From Stercorarius parasiticus (Eukaryota > Chordata > Aves > Charadriiformes > Stercorariidae): a DNA stretch of 64,000 nucleotides. Positions 26,982-39,539 of the stretch are shown piece after piece (positions within the stretch are counted from its first letter, which is position 1; each line of letters opens with the position of its first letter). The stretch spans positions 716,748 through 780,747 of the forward strand of contig VWZL01002056.1 of the NCBI GenBank assembly GCA_013396915.1. Reading direction: 5' to 3'. The translations under genes and the position numbers were made by a program. The notes under the pieces are model-generated. The model was given only the letters and a program-made list of their open reading frames with translations, was not told the origin of the DNA and did not search any database.

Positions 26982-27080
26982 TCCTGGGATCAATTCCTAA
27001 GATTGCTGCTGCTCTGATTTTGAAGAAGATATTTAACTTCTCCGCATTTTTGTTTAATCGTCTGTAAAGTTGGGCAGACA
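26982..27080 (+). repeat. MIR-like ancient SINE candidate
   Basis: The order of blocks matches a MIR element: CTGGGATCAATTCCTAAG (cf. the pol III B-box region and following CCCGGC), then TTAACTTCTCCGCATTTTTG and TCTGTAAAGTTGGG (cf. TTAACCTCTCTG...CATCTGTAAAATGGG). Spacing between blocks is about right. Divergence is high, as expected for a Mesozoic element. Confidence 0.4.
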
Positions 27081-27559
27081 CTGCACTTACTCAGTGTAAA
27101 GCCTCTCTAGAGGAAACGTGCTATGTCAGCACAATTCATTGCAGTTTTTATTTTCTGACCTTGCCTGCCAGGTTCACAGTACAATCAGGCTGGTGCTGGG
27201 CTGTTTACTGCAGAAACTATAAACAAGAGACTTTGCTGCAGGCTGTACCAATCATAAAGCTGTAAGCCAGAGACCGTTAGGTATGCATTTTGCTGCCTTT
27301 TTCTGCATTTTGTCATCTTTTTGTCTTCAGTACTTCAGGAAATCAGATAGTACATTTCGAACAGCCTCTGAGTTTTGCCACTGATCTTTTTTTCCAAAAC
27401 AGAATCACTGCGTAGGTGATGGTTGTGATTTCAGTCTTGGTTCTGAGCAGGTGAGCCCATAAACAGTGTTTCTACAGATTACAGTTTCTTGTTTCTTTTT
27501 CCTCCTCAAGTAGAAAACTATTACCTTCTAGGATAGGCACCAGAAATTACCTCCTGACC

Positions 27560-27640
27560 ACGCTGCTTGAGTTAGTGGCAGTTGAACTACTTCTCTGCGC
27601 TTTCTGCCTCCTCTAAAATGGGAGTAAGTAAGTTTCCTCC
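27560..27640 (+). repeat. MIR-like ancient SINE candidate
   Basis: GCTGCTTGAGTTAGTGGC followed by ACTACTTCTCTGCGCTTTCT, GCCTCCTCTAAAATGGGAGT and AAGTAAGT tracks the MIR core (CTGTGTGACC...TTAACCTCTCTG.GCCTC...ATCTGTAAAATGGGAATAAT). It lies about 500 bp from the previous candidate. Confidence 0.42.
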
Positions 27641-30600
27641 CACATACTCAAACCCTGATTCCAATTAGACAAGCAAAGTTTTTTTCCTATAACTGTCCAC
27701 TGGCTTAGGCAAAATTGTGCTCTGCTCTAGGGAGACCAGATGTCTTGGGTGTCTTTGGTTGAATGAGTCAGTTTCAAAATCTAAGAAGCTTTCTAACACT
27801 ATGAAGGAAGTCTGAGGGGTGATTCCCCCAACCCATCCAGGGATTTTCACGTGAAAGATAGAAAACTGTGGCCTTAGAAGTGAGGGAGGAGACACACTCT
27901 AGCTCCATCACTATTTTAGAGTCATATGACCTGGTTTATGGGGCGTACCCATTCACCATGTGACCCATGCAGGATGCATTTCCTATGTCCTTCTTGAAAA
28001 CAAAAAAATATGAGAATCTGGTTATTCTGACTATTCCTTAGCTAGATTAGCCAGCAATATGAAGTAAAGTAAATAAAAATGTAGTAAAGAGATACTTCAT
28101 TCCAAAGGGTTAGATTCCTTTAGTTAGTTTTAGTCTCTCTTGCTCTGCTTCAGCATTCCAAGATTATAGTTCCCTGACACAGTCTCAGAGAACACCTAGA
28201 CTTTGCAAGCAGATCCTGTTTCTAATTGCTGTTATTATTTTATGGGATATTTGCCTCTTCCAATCAGGTGACAGAAAGGCCTATTGATCTACTTATCTAG
28301 ATGCATTTCTGTGTTTTCAGGAAGAAAACTGAATTCCCAACCACAAAAATGGCTATCAGAAGCAATGGGAATTATGTTTTCTATTTTAAGCAATATAATG
28401 TCCCAGAGGAAATTTCTAGAGATTTCTTAGCGAAGTTTTTTCTCACAATAAATAGTATCCTGAAAGGTTTTTCTACCCAGGCTTGATGTAATGCCTGTTC
28501 TGAATCCCTGCTGTATGTACTCTTCTGCTGACTCCTTGTGGATTGATCTTTAACTGTGAAGTTCAGATGTTCTTAATTTACATTCAGAAACAAAGACTCC
28601 ATCTTGCTTCTGATTAGTTGTCAGATGCCCCTTTGTTTCTGCAGATGGTATCTGGAACTTTGCAGACACACTCTGATTTATCCTTATGTCATTTATTTGA
28701 ACAAATTACAAAACACTCATAATATGTAGAAAAATTAATTTCACTTAGCAATGAATCAGCCTTAAAGGAGTAAATAACTAAAACAATTAGCAATTCTATA
28801 TTAATCTACTTTGCCACTCAATTAAATTACTTGCTAATTCTCATTTTGAGCTTGTGTCTTTCTATTTATGTTGGGACTGTCAATAAAAGCTTGCTGAACA
28901 GTGTGCTTTTATTAAGGCACACTTAATAAGGGTATATCAGCATCACAGCTTCCACCTCTGTAGACACCTCCCCTTACCCCAAGTGAGGTAAGTGACGCTC
29001 AAATGTGAAAGATATTGCCTCTTTAACAGGCTAAAACATGTGCTTTAATCTTCCAAACCTGATTGCATCTTTCACAATAATGAGAAACCCTTTTAGATCA
29101 TCTTAAATCTCCCGTTAAGGGAAAGTTATCAAAGCAGCCTTCTGTTTCTTATGTGCTCTTTAGGTTTAAACCTCTTCATTACCTAAAGCATTTAAGATTT
29201 ATGCTCTCAGTGTATGTATCTTCGTTTATAACAAAGCATTTTCACTTGGGTTTCACTTTTGCAACAAACGTTCATTACCTTTGTGCGCTGGTTAACGAGC
29301 ATTAGTCACCATTAGTTGTTTAGAAGAAAAAGTGTTATTACGGCATTAGTGATTACATTTTTTTAGCTAGAGAATTTCCAAGCTGAGTGTTGTTCTTCAC
29401 TGTTGTTTTTCAAAAGGTTTTGAACAAAACTATTTTAAAGGCTCTTAATTAACCATGGTTTCTCAAATTTAAATCACTCTTGACAACTGAAATTCCTATG
29501 GTTCAGTGGAAAGCAGACTACAGAACTGGAAAGGAAGGTTCATCATTCATAAATTCAGTATGCGTGAAAGGTTGGGTGAGTGGAAGGGAACTATGTGGAA
29601 CTAAAAATACTTTTCAAATTATAAATATAGATTTTGTTTACTACAGTAACCAAAAGGATCAACACTGCTAATTATATAATAATGGATGATATTGTCACTA
29701 CAGAGAGGTATCTGCATTTATTATCCGTTTACTTATTTTACCTATAGAAATAGAGATTTTTAGTTAGGTTTTAGATTAATTTCCAGGGCAACTGCAAGAC
29801 TAGCAATATGATGCTGCACTGACATTTGAAAAGCATGAAATATCTCTATTATTTTTAAGTTTATTTATTAAATAGGGAAATTTTCCATGGACCTAAAGGG
29901 GACCCCCATACCCTGCAAATATCCCTGCATACTTAATTCACCAATAAATCATTTAAATGTGAACTTTTAAAGCTTTGATTTTGTGTAGGTTTTTTTAAGC
30001 TCTGAAAGTTAACTCCTTAGTCTTTTAGTCTTTTGAAAAATCTTACTAGTCCTAGTGGAACTATCTGAATGTTAATATTTTGATCAGTTGTTGCCTTTTC
30101 AAAAGGTGCTAAAGCATGAGCTGGTGTGAGAATTCTCTTCATGGTATTTTGTGTTTCACAGTGTCTCACTACTATGTGGTTTAGGTGTGTAGAGCATGGC
30201 ACGTATTAACAGGTAAGTGGTGAACGCAGGGATAAACCTGCGTTTCTCTTGTTCCTCTGGTTATTTTTAGGAGTGTACATTATGTGACACTGACTTGAAT
30301 AATTCAGCTTTCATCTGGTGGCAAACAAATGTATTAGTTCATTATTTTTTGACCAAGTCTATTTTTCTGTCATGTTCATTACTACAGTGCTTTTAGGTGT
30401 GCCAGTTCCCACAAAGAAAGCTGCAGACACCAGGTTTATCAGAGCCCTGCCATAGAGAAGCACCTGCAATTTTTGATGGATCTGGATAACAGAGATCAGA
30501 GTGTGGGCTAGCCTGGGTTAGTCTATTGGAGAGTTCTGCTAGAATACAGATATTGGAGATGCACGGGTCAAGATCTAGCTCCAGAACGCGTCTGCCTAGC

Positions 30601-32875
30601 AGACATACAGGTGCTGAGGCAGGGAATTATGCTGGATGGGATCAGTTCTTGCAGAACACATTTTCTAAGGGAGTCCACTATAATCCTACATTAGATTTGG
30701 CAATAGAATGTGAGATCAGATGTTTCATTAAAAAATTCCACATACGATGAAGCAACATATTCTTTTTTTCTCTGGAAAATCTCTGACGGTCTTTGCTTAA
30801 TAGCACACCTCCAAGTCCCACATATCAAGGTGTCACTAGGGTACTGGAATTTGTGGGTGGCTCCAGCACAGACTTTCTGCATGGTATGATACCGCTGGCC
30901 AATGATCAGAGCTCATGTCTCCTGTCTTCAGGATATCTTCTTTTTATACTTCAAGCTGACTACAAGTTCATTGTATGGCTTAGGAATCCAGAAAAATTAC
31001 AAGAATCATAAACTGTCTCAGGTGCCAGTCCTTTATAATCTTGGAGTGTAATCTTTTACAAGATATTTCTTGAACAATTAATGAAATTGATACTAAATAT
31101 TGCAGTTGAACACTAGAGTTTCTATGTTAAATATTTTCAAGTCTTTCAGTTCTTTCAAAATTATTTCAATTCTGAAAGAGGTTTTGTTATCTATTTTTTC
31201 CAGCAATGTTCATCTATTTTCCTGGTGGAACTGAGGCTTAGCCAGTCACTTTTATCTATATCTGCTTGTGCGCTCCATGTCTCACAGTAAAATCTGAACT
31301 GGTTTGCTCATTCAACAGAACTTCACAGTTATTTTTGAGAGACTGCCTAAGGCTTTACAAAATTTGGAGCCAGATAACGGGTAAAGAGCGGCTAAGATAA
31401 AGACTGCAGCATGAGCCTATGTATCATACCAAAAAAAATCTACAGTGGGCGAAAAGTTCTGTTTATGGTTTTTGATCAACTCTAAATCCAAAAGAAATGA
31501 GACTTCATTAATACCAGTGCTCACAGAAGTGTTGCTTTTCAAAGCAAATTGAGTCTACATTTAAGTTTGTGTTTTCCTCTAGAGACTTTATCTTTAGTTT
31601 TAAACTTCCTTGAACTTTGGTCTGTATTACAGAGGAAATTTTTGTGTAAGCTGCATGTGTACTGAATTTTAAAATGGCAAGTATAGAAGAAATATAGCAT
31701 TTGAAGTCAACTCTTTATTCAGCTTGCCTATGATTTGTTTACATTATGCTATTTCATGTTACATTGTTTATATCACAGGAAAATGTGACTTTCTGGGGGA
31801 AAGAAAAATCTCTCCATATGGAGTGAGCTAATGTGTAGTTTAACTGCCTTTCAAGTCCTACCAAGATTTTAAAAGATAATATAGGTAGAACTTGATGGTT
31901 ATTGATGGTAAGAGTCCTTGATAAACCCCTCTGGAGAAGGTTACATATAAACCCATTAGGCATGTTCATAAAATACATTGTAAAACATAGGGGGCCACAT
32001 AACCAACAGAAAGGAAGTATAGACATAACCTCAAATAATTTTTAGTGTCAAAAGATACACACAAAATATTTTTATATACGAAAATACTTGTTAGACAAAA
32101 TAACTTGAAGCAGTGGAATAATTGGCATGTATTCAAATTGTGGTTAATTGAGTTCTTCATCTGTGGCTTAGAGAGCCACATGGGGTACAGATTCTGCATA
32201 GAGGAAGCAATTTTCATTAACAGGATATAATTTAGAATGAGAAAACATATACACTCTGCCTGAAACACAGTTAATAATTAATATGGAATAAATATATAGA
32301 CATAGACTGAGTTACCATATTTCTACCTGTCACTCTCTAGAGTTTCAGCAACTCATTTGCATCCTAAGTAAGTATGTTTATTCAGAGAGATGACACTGTA
32401 ACACTACCTTCAAAAGTGGAAGACCTTTATGTCACAGCATTGAAAATGAGTCATCCTTGTTATTAAAATGGCAAAGTGAGATCAGAATGGTGATTTGATC
32501 TCATGCCTACTTACATCTAAGAAGTTTGCTTGTTTGTGAACTGACACTGTACCATTAAAAAGCTGATAACCAGTTCTCAAACTGATCATTATTTTTGAGG
32601 CTGATCAGTTTTTCTCAACGAGAATAGAGAAAATTAGAACTTCTTAAGAAAGACTATTATTTCTATTTTGTATTCTAATGATCTATAACATTTATTATTT
32701 GGACTTTCACATATGCTGTTAATATTGAGATTTGTTTGCATGCAGGAAGCAAGTTATTTGAAGGATAAAGTAAAAAAGAATATCTTGCAGGATGTATGAG
32801 AGAAAGAATATGATATCAGTGAAGGGAATGGGTGATTGAAAGCCAACAGCTCCACATGACCCAGTCTCTGTCAAT

Positions 32876-32957
32876 GGCTTGCTGCATCACTTTAAGCAAG
32901 CTGAGTTACACCTCGTCTTGAAAACAGTTAGAAATTCTGTAAATGAGTATCTCAAAA
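32876..32957 (+). repeat. MIR-like ancient SINE candidate (weak)
   Basis: TTGCTGCATCACTTTAAGCA, then GAGTTACACCTCGTCTTG and TCTGTAAATGAGTATCTC, follows the order of MIR core and 3' blocks with substantial mismatch. Weakest of the three. Confidence 0.25.
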
Positions 32958-33668
32958 TGTGCTTCTGTCCAAAACCTAATCTTGGCCTTAGCTCAGGAAA
33001 GGTATAAACGGATTTTTAAATCCAGCTCATTTTGGGACAGTGCTTTGACATGCACACAACTTGTGGCTTCAATAAAATTGAAAAGTTTTCCTTAAATACT
33101 CCCTTGAATCAAGGCTCAAAACTCCAAATCTGTTGTGAGGATTTATCAACATTTCAGCTGAACCCTGAAGAAGAAAGGTAGCAGTAACTTAGCACTACTG
33201 AACGTACACCATGTGCTGGTTCTTAGCCTTCACTCTGAGCTCTGCCTGAGCTGGAATGTGACTACAGGATTGGTTCCTGAGGGTGGGCAGCTTCTGGCTG
33301 AATTCTTTGTAGGACTCCAGGTTTTTTTCAGTTTGGTTGGTTTTTATAAATTTTAATCTTCCTCTTTCTACCAATTTGGCCACTGAGAAAATCTGCTGCA
33401 TAGATCTCTGTATGACAGACTTTCGTGCATGAGTATAGGAGTGTGAGAAAAAGAGGTTTTAGTTTTCTTGTTGTCTGGGTTTCAGTTAGCGGCCATATGT
33501 AAGATAAAGACCCCCAAGAAGTCACAAGGGTGCAAATAGACAAGAATGCTTTTTAATTTTATTAAGTGTGCCATATTTCTGCAATACTAACTTTATATAA
33601 CACAGTGCTATTTAATATTACTGAATTGTAGGGCTATACTTCATATTCCCTTCTCTTTTTAATAATAG

Positions 33669-33735
33669 GTGGTAACAATATTGGCAAACATGTCTGTCTT
33701 GGACCAGTGTGCTTCAGAAATCATTCAAGGAAATG
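33669..33735 (+). CDS. INSC: INSC exon (third visible), short armadillo exon
   Basis: A 67-nt exon isolated by a 12.2-kb intron upstream and a 2.9-kb intron downstream. The acceptor is a pyrimidine tract (TTCCCTTCTCTTTTT) followed by AATAATAG; the donor is GTATGT. It starts in phase 0 and encodes VVTILANMSVLDQCASEIIQ then GN, leaving one base that pairs with the GT opening the next exon to make glycine. VTILANMSVL is a strong INSC signature and forms the start of the next armadillo helix set. The exon is too short to be found by open-frame length; it was found by looking for the expected continuation after the RDQ ending of the previous exon. Confidence 0.92.
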
Positions 33736-36596
33736 GTATGTATTTTAGCTGAATTAAATTCTGTATTTGTTTGTTGATAATGTGGGTAGATAGGAAAGGA
33801 GTGGTTACAAGGTAAAGGAGAAAGACTTCACTAATAATACTTCATTTTGCATCCTGTCTCTGCTGGGTATGCTGCACGGTGCAAAATGAGTCGTTGGGAT
33901 GGTTCTACATAACTGAAATAAATTATTACTGCTTTAGAAAACTTTGCATGTAAGACCACCTTGCTGATGTTCTGTGTATGTGTGACTTATTCATAGACAC
34001 AAAGCAAGGTAGTACAAAGTGTTTCAACAACCTTTATTCTGGTAATTACATTGTATAAGTGGCAATTCTTACATATTGAAAGACATCATCTGATACTGAG
34101 CCATGCATACCTGTATTTTGCGTCACTTTCTTCCCAGGTATTCAGACGTATTATAAATTTTGGAGCATTATGTTTTTATTACTATACAGCAGTTGCCAGG
34201 TTTTTTCCACGCTACTTTAAATCTCATATTATGAGAAATTCATTATGCTGAAAAAACCCTAGGTGTTACAGGCCCACCAGAAATCTGAGAAGTTAAGTTA
34301 ATAATTCTGTGGATAAGGATACAGGAAGACATAACTGCCTTGTTAATACACCTACCAGCAAATTCAGTAAGACAGCTTCTTTGGGGGTTTTGTTTTGGTT
34401 TGGGATTTTTTTTTGTTTGGTTGGTTTTGGTTTGGTTTCCTTTTTTTTGTGGGAGATATTAAATTACAATGACGCTTCACAATTATTGCTTTTTCTGTCC
34501 TAGGAATATCCCTTCCACACTTTTTAAATTAAGGTTTGGATAGGAATGGTTTGAGTTTGCATTCATTTGAATCTCAGACATGGCTGATTTGAGGTGGGAG
34601 AAAGGGTTTCAGAAAGCATCTACACAGAAGTGGGTCTTGTAATAGAATTGGCCAATTCTTATGTGATATTTGGTTTAGATGTTTCTTGCATTGCAGTGTA
34701 AAATTTGAGCTCTGTGCACACAAATGTGACTGGCAAAGATCAGGCACAACAGATTTGCTTGATGGCATCCATGTGTGCACAGAGGTAGTCTGCATTTGAT
34801 GTCCTTGCTAAGGTGGATAGCTGTTGCAGTTTAAGACTGAATGACAATGTGGAGGTTGAATGGATCTGGATACTGAAGCAATTTAATCACAGATACATGC
34901 AGTTTTACAAATTACCCATCCCATGCAGTAGACAGTGCAGTCAGCGGGAGAAGCAAGGCAGGTTAGCATCGTGGTTTCTTATGTGACCTCCTTGTTGCAC
35001 GAGAGGGATGGGGCAGTCGCAGAGAGAAGTTGGTCAGGTCCTCGTGGTGATTCCTGCCATGCTTCTGGTCTAAGATCCCTGTGTTCCGAGAAGTGTGCCC
35101 CCCCTGCAGGCAGTTGGGGCTTCCCTACCCAGAGTCTTTTTTAGAAACTCTTGGTAAGACCCTGACATTTCCCAGGGCCCTAGGTGTCTGTAATTACAGG
35201 ATTAAGTAGAGAATACCCTGTCAGTGATTTGTTTGTTTGACTCCTGCTGTTGTTTCCTGAGTTGCTGTTGTTAGCACTCACAATCCGGATATGCCCTGAA
35301 AGATTTTGCACTCCTTTATGATTAACAAATGGGCTATCTATATCCTTGAGCGCACAAAAACTTGTTTTGTTTTTTGGGACAGGTGTTTGATCACTTTTCA
35401 TCTACTTCTACTAAAGCAGAAACTTGATTGACGTTCATGAAATTATAATAACAGCTATGCCAAGTAGGCTTAACTCATGGTAGATACTACAGTAGGTTTG
35501 AGATGTACTTGTGGATTGTCAAGCACAATGTGATGAAGTACAGTTTGTATATACACTCTGTAATGGAAGCTTACTCTGAAGCATTTGCCCCCAGGGAAGG
35601 GTTGACACTCATCTTGTGTACAGAGACTTTTTGTGTCTGCCTAATGTTGTAATAATCAGATGCTGGTCAGAAGCCAGATTCACAAACTGAGAAGGGTCTT
35701 TGAATCCTGAAAAGTTTAGATATGTTTTCTTCTCAACTTCGACTTTTTTGTATGTTGATTGATTATTATCTAGCTGCATGATTCTGGATGCTAATTCTCT
35801 TAATTATTTATGCAAATGTTCTAACAGTTACAATCTTCTAATGCTACCTGAAGTAATCTGAATGCTTAATAGCATATGGAGTCTAATAGCACATAATTGT
35901 CCTTACATTTAAAATAGTCTAGAAAATAGAAATCAGCACAGTCTTATCTGTTTTTGTGCTGCTACAGTAAGAGTATCAACTCCTATAGGCAACAGGAAGT
36001 TAATGAAACCATTTCAACATGGATGACATTGTCTCTTCTGAAATGAACAGTTAGTCACACAGTAAACTTCAAGAGGCAGAATTTTCCTCATTAAATTATT
36101 CCCCATTCTAAAATACCCTTAAACAGTTTGAGATGGAATTTTTAAAGGCTTGCTTAAAAATACATAAACTGGAAAAAAAAAAAAAGTTTTACTTTCCTGT
36201 AATTCAAAGCTAAACGTCGTTTAGAGACCTGAAATATGTCACTACAGGTTTTTAGATTAGTTTCCAAGCAAGTAAAGAATTGCATTTAGTTTGACTGAAA
36301 TAAATTTGTGAAATCTAAAATACAAACTTGTAGATGAGTCAAGAAGTTGGAGGAGGGAAAACTTAGTGCATTTTCTAGTTCCAGAAGTTCTGTAGCTTCG
36401 TAGTGAAGATTAACTTATGCACAGATCAGATGTGCCTGAATGCTGATGGCCAAATTCCAGTCCACATTTATACATTCTTCATGCCCTATTTGGGCAGTGA
36501 TTGGTCTGTATTTACCTAGCTTGCTTTTTCCCTTTACTTTTTTCAACTAAGTTTTTTGTTGGAGAGAGGGTAACAATGGCTCTTACATACTTCTAG
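33736..36596 (+). other. INSC: INSC intron between visible exons 3 and 4
   Basis: GTATGT...TTCTAG intron of 2861 bp. It holds a T/G-rich low-complexity tract (34379-34453), a GC-richer block at about 34930-35190, and an octamer-like ATGCAAAT at 35810-35817. No exon or transposon was recognised. Confidence 0.83.
34379..34453. repeat. T/G-rich low-complexity tract
   Basis: Irregular TTTTGGTTTGG / TTTTTTTTG runs over about 75 bp within an INSC intron; no unit is long enough to be a clean microsatellite. Confidence 0.85.
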
Positions 36597-36752
36597 GTGT
36601 CCAACTTTTAATGGAAATGCTCTTTGAAAGATCATCTTCAGGAAATTCAGCAGAAGTTGCTGCTTGTGAGCGAGTCCAACAGAAATCTGCAGTTACTCTG
36701 GCACGACTCAGCCGAGATCCTGAAGTGGCAGATGCAGCCGTGAAACTCAGCT
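36597..36752 (+). CDS. INSC: INSC exon (fourth visible), armadillo repeat region
   Basis: Acceptor TTCTAG, donor GTAAGG. The first two bases complete the split glycine codon; the exon then encodes VQLLMEMLFERSSSGNSAEV followed by AACERVQQKSAVTLARLSRD and PEVADAAVKLS, leaving one base of a split cysteine codon. ERVQQKSAVTLARLSRDP is the most diagnostic INSC block visible here and is a canonical armadillo helix. The serine-rich ERSSSGNSAE segment looks like a loop between helices and is the part most likely to vary between species. Length is 156 nt, so the exon keeps frame by itself (phase 1 in, phase 1 out) and could in principle be skipped without a frameshift. Confidence 0.94.
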
Positions 36753-37409
36753 GTAAGGATGTATCAGTAGCTTAACGGCAGACTGAAAAAGAGGGTGGAA
36801 CTGCCAGTCATGGAGAAGCTCTTTTTAGTTTTTAGCCTCACTTGGTACGCTTTATGGAATAGGTTCCCTATACAGTCTGTCCAGAGAGTGACTGGAAGCT
36901 GTGCTAAATAAACCTCTGGCTTATTTCCCAGAGGAACCTGAGGTGCAGCATCCACTCAACACATAGCTGTGGCCGACTGTGCCAACTGACAGTGCTGCCT
37001 CCTCCATTCCCTTATTTAAACCTTTGTGCAGGATCTGTCAGTGGACGGAAAACTTGGACCCTTGCAGGTTCAGATGTGATGAATCTAATGGGAACCAACA
37101 TGTCCTTTTCGCGGGAGTTTTTTAAGGGCGTGTGGGAGGGTTGGTAGGGAAGAAATTTCCACTCTGAAAGAGCAATAGTGTATAAAACCAATGCATTTGT
37201 TTGTTTATGCTTTACAACTATTAATTATGTCTGCTTGGAACTGCATATCTCCACAGAGACTGCCTTAAGTATTTGTATATCATCTTTGCATTAGAGATCA
37301 CATCTACTAAGGAAGATAAATACGAAACATCTAAAAAAAAGGACTTCATCTCAAAATAAGGATTTTTTTTTTCTAAATTATTTCTCCTGATACTCTTTTG
37401 TGCACTCAG
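36753..37409 (+). other. INSC: INSC intron between visible exons 4 and 5
   Basis: GTAAGG...CACTCAG intron of 657 bp, the shortest here. Nothing else recognised in it. Confidence 0.9.
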
Positions 37410-37486
37410 GTATTCCTCGCCTAATTAAACTTTGCAGATCACCAACTGAAAGAAATAACAGTGATTCCGTTTTAGTGGCATGTCTG
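37410..37486 (+). CDS. INSC: INSC exon (fifth visible)
   Basis: A short 77-nt exon after the smallest intron in the window (657 bp). Acceptor TGCACTCAG, donor GTAGGT. The first two bases complete the split Cys codon, followed by 25 codons IPRLIKLCRSPTERNNSDSV and LVACL, ending in phase 0. IPRLIKLCRSP begins another armadillo-like helix and continues straight into AALRRLAVMSP of the last exon. No internal stop or shift. The close spacing to the fourth exon, compared with the 12-kb second intron, shows how unevenly intron length is distributed in this gene. Confidence 0.92.
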
Positions 37487-39410
37487 GTAGGTACATTTTA
37501 ATCTTTCTTTCATGCTTATCCTGAAAAATGCAGAAAAAACCCACCCCTTTAGATTTCAAAATACATAAGTATTGCAGGAATGTTTTAAATTCATGCCAGG
37601 GTCTCCTGCTTTTCCCCTTAAGCATAATCCTGTACAGTGTCAATTATTTATCCTCTGACTGAAGATCTAAGCACTTAAAGAAAAATGGCTTCATCTCCGA
37701 ATTATTGAGCTCTAAAAAATTGCAGTGGAAGACTTCAGAATTTAAGGTTTTAGTAATTCTTAAATTCCTTTATCTGATGATGCTATGTTTGCTGAAATGA
37801 GCCTTGAATCACAGGGGTAGCAGCCCTTTATCTGCACACACATATGTACGGAAATATTTATGTAAAGTGCCCAAAGAGAGGAAAGGAGATTCCTCGCTTT
37901 CACTACAGTCCATTTTTTTTCTATTTGAGTCTCCAAGACAATATAGTGTCCAGCCAAGGAGTGGCCAACAGAAGGTTAACACTTTCTCTGCTGAGGAGAA
38001 AGATCCCAGCTGCTGGCCCTGCGCTGCATGGACTGTGAGCCCCAGCCAGCTGTCGGAGTTGAGTCATTTCACCTAGCATTCTGTGAGAGGAAAGTGCTCT
38101 GGGGACATGGGTGACCTAGGGTTAGAAGATAGATTTTGATGAATGAAGACGGAAGAATATGGTTAGGCAGTGCTTTTTAGTATTTATGTTATTTTAAATG
38201 TAAAACTTGGTTATTGCAACTTCAGTTAACAGCAGAATGAAGACAGTATGAATGTGAGCATAAGAAATGCTGTGGTTATTCTTCATACATGCCGAAAATG
38301 CTTGTTAATCTTGTATGGCTAGAGCTGAGGCCACAGAGTAATGGCAGCAAACCAGACTGATTTTTCCGTCTCACTGAAATTGTTGCTGCATATTCCTTGA
38401 ATTCATGCCTTTCACTTGAGATGTTACCTGTCTGTCTCAGCAATTCTGCTTATCCTGATATTTTAGTAACTACCTGATGACACTTTCTGATAAACATATG
38501 GCAAAAATATTGTCCTTGAGACATAAGCTGCTTCAGGCTCTGATAGATATTGTCACTAAAGTCTGAGGACTTGTACTGTTTGGTATTTTTATCTTGGTTG
38601 TTTAGTTTTTGTATATTTTGAAGGAGATGATTAACTCTTGTGTTAGTGCTGCATTGACAAACAGCACAGAGAGAAGCTGATCACAACTATCAGACCCTAG
38701 TAATAGAACACAATTTTTGTTCTTGAGGAAAGCCAGCCAGCTTTCCAGTTGGCATCTGTTGTGTCAGGTGCTAGAAGGTATGTAATCATTGTATGTTTTT
38801 CTCCAGTGAGAAAAACTAGTAACTCCTGAGAAGGGAAGAGTTTATGAAGATAATAGTAACATCAATGCAATTTGTACTGTGCAGTGCCATAATCAGAACA
38901 ACTGACAGTTTTATTCGTTCCCAAATGGTTTGAACTGTATGGCTTCTTTCTACACCACTAGTATCTAAAGGATTTCTGTTATGGGCATTGCATAAAACTT
39001 CGGTAGCAAACGTTTTCTGAATCAGATGGCTTATAGTTCTCATAAACAAGACAAAAGCTAAGAGGAGAGTTGAGATACAAAGAGGTAGTGTGAGACGTGC
39101 AACAGATCAGAGATAGGTTTACAATCAAAGCACTCTGACTCTCACCTCTGTGTTCTTTAACCCACACTATCCCTACTGCTCAAGTCTAATGTGCCCAAAA
39201 AGGATTGTCATTTAATAGCTGCATTTGATGGGAGATTCATCCAACAGATAAAGGCAGTAATGGGAGATTAGCCAGGTAGATGAGTCCATAAACCTGCACA
39301 GTTCAGTTTTGAGTCTTGGCTATTATTTAGAGATAGTTACACTGGATTCCTGCAATGAAGACTTTGTCAAACCTTAACAATATTACAATTGTGTTATTTT
39401 GTTTTTCTAG
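37487..39410 (+). other. INSC: INSC intron between visible exons 5 and 6
   Basis: GTAGGT...TTTTCTAG intron of 1924 bp. Open frames at 37804-38076 lack splice sites that would keep the INSC frame. Nothing else recognised. Confidence 0.88.
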
Positions 39411-39539
39411 GCAGCCTTACGGAGACTAGCAGTTATGAGTCCTGATGGACTTGAAGATTCAGATTTTCAGCAGCTAGTAAAGCCCAGACTTGTGGATTCC
39501 TTTCTGCTATGCACAAATATGGAAGAGAGCTTTGTATAA
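39411..39539 (+). CDS. INSC: INSC terminal coding exon with C-terminal PDZ-ligand-like tail
   Basis: Acceptor GTTTTTCTAG; 42 codons and a TAA stop at 39537-39539. It encodes AALRRLAVMSPDGLEDSDFQ, then QLVKPRLVDSFLLCTNMEES and FV. The last armadillo helices (AALRRLA, LVKPRLVDSFLL) are followed by the tail MEESFV. The final four residues ESFV fit a class I PDZ-binding consensus (S/T-x-hydrophobic at the C terminus) and match the conserved end of inscuteable proteins. With the five exons before it, 780 coding nt and 259 residues are present, roughly the last 45 percent of the mammalian protein length. The stop is unambiguous and is followed by AT-rich, non-coding sequence. Confidence 0.95.
   Translation, partial: AALRRLAVMSPDGLEDSDFQQLVKPRLVDSFLLCTNMEESFV

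Larger units (their letters stand above)
21517..33668 (+). other. INSC: INSC intron between visible exons 2 and 3 (12.2 kb)
   Basis: The largest complete intron in the window, GTGAGC...AATAATAG. It contains an old CR1 fragment (21780-21886), a possible ancient repeat (21962-22008), a 14-bp tandem duplication (22347-22374), MIR-like segments near 26982, 27560 and 32876, and a locally GC-richer block near 25830-26060. No coding exon was recognised; open frames inside it have no credible splice sites or family resemblance. Confidence 0.82.

Noticed and set aside
35810..35817. ATGCAAAT octamer (POU-type site) in an INSC intron
   Set aside because: An exact 8-mer is expected by chance several times in AT-rich DNA of this length; no supporting context.
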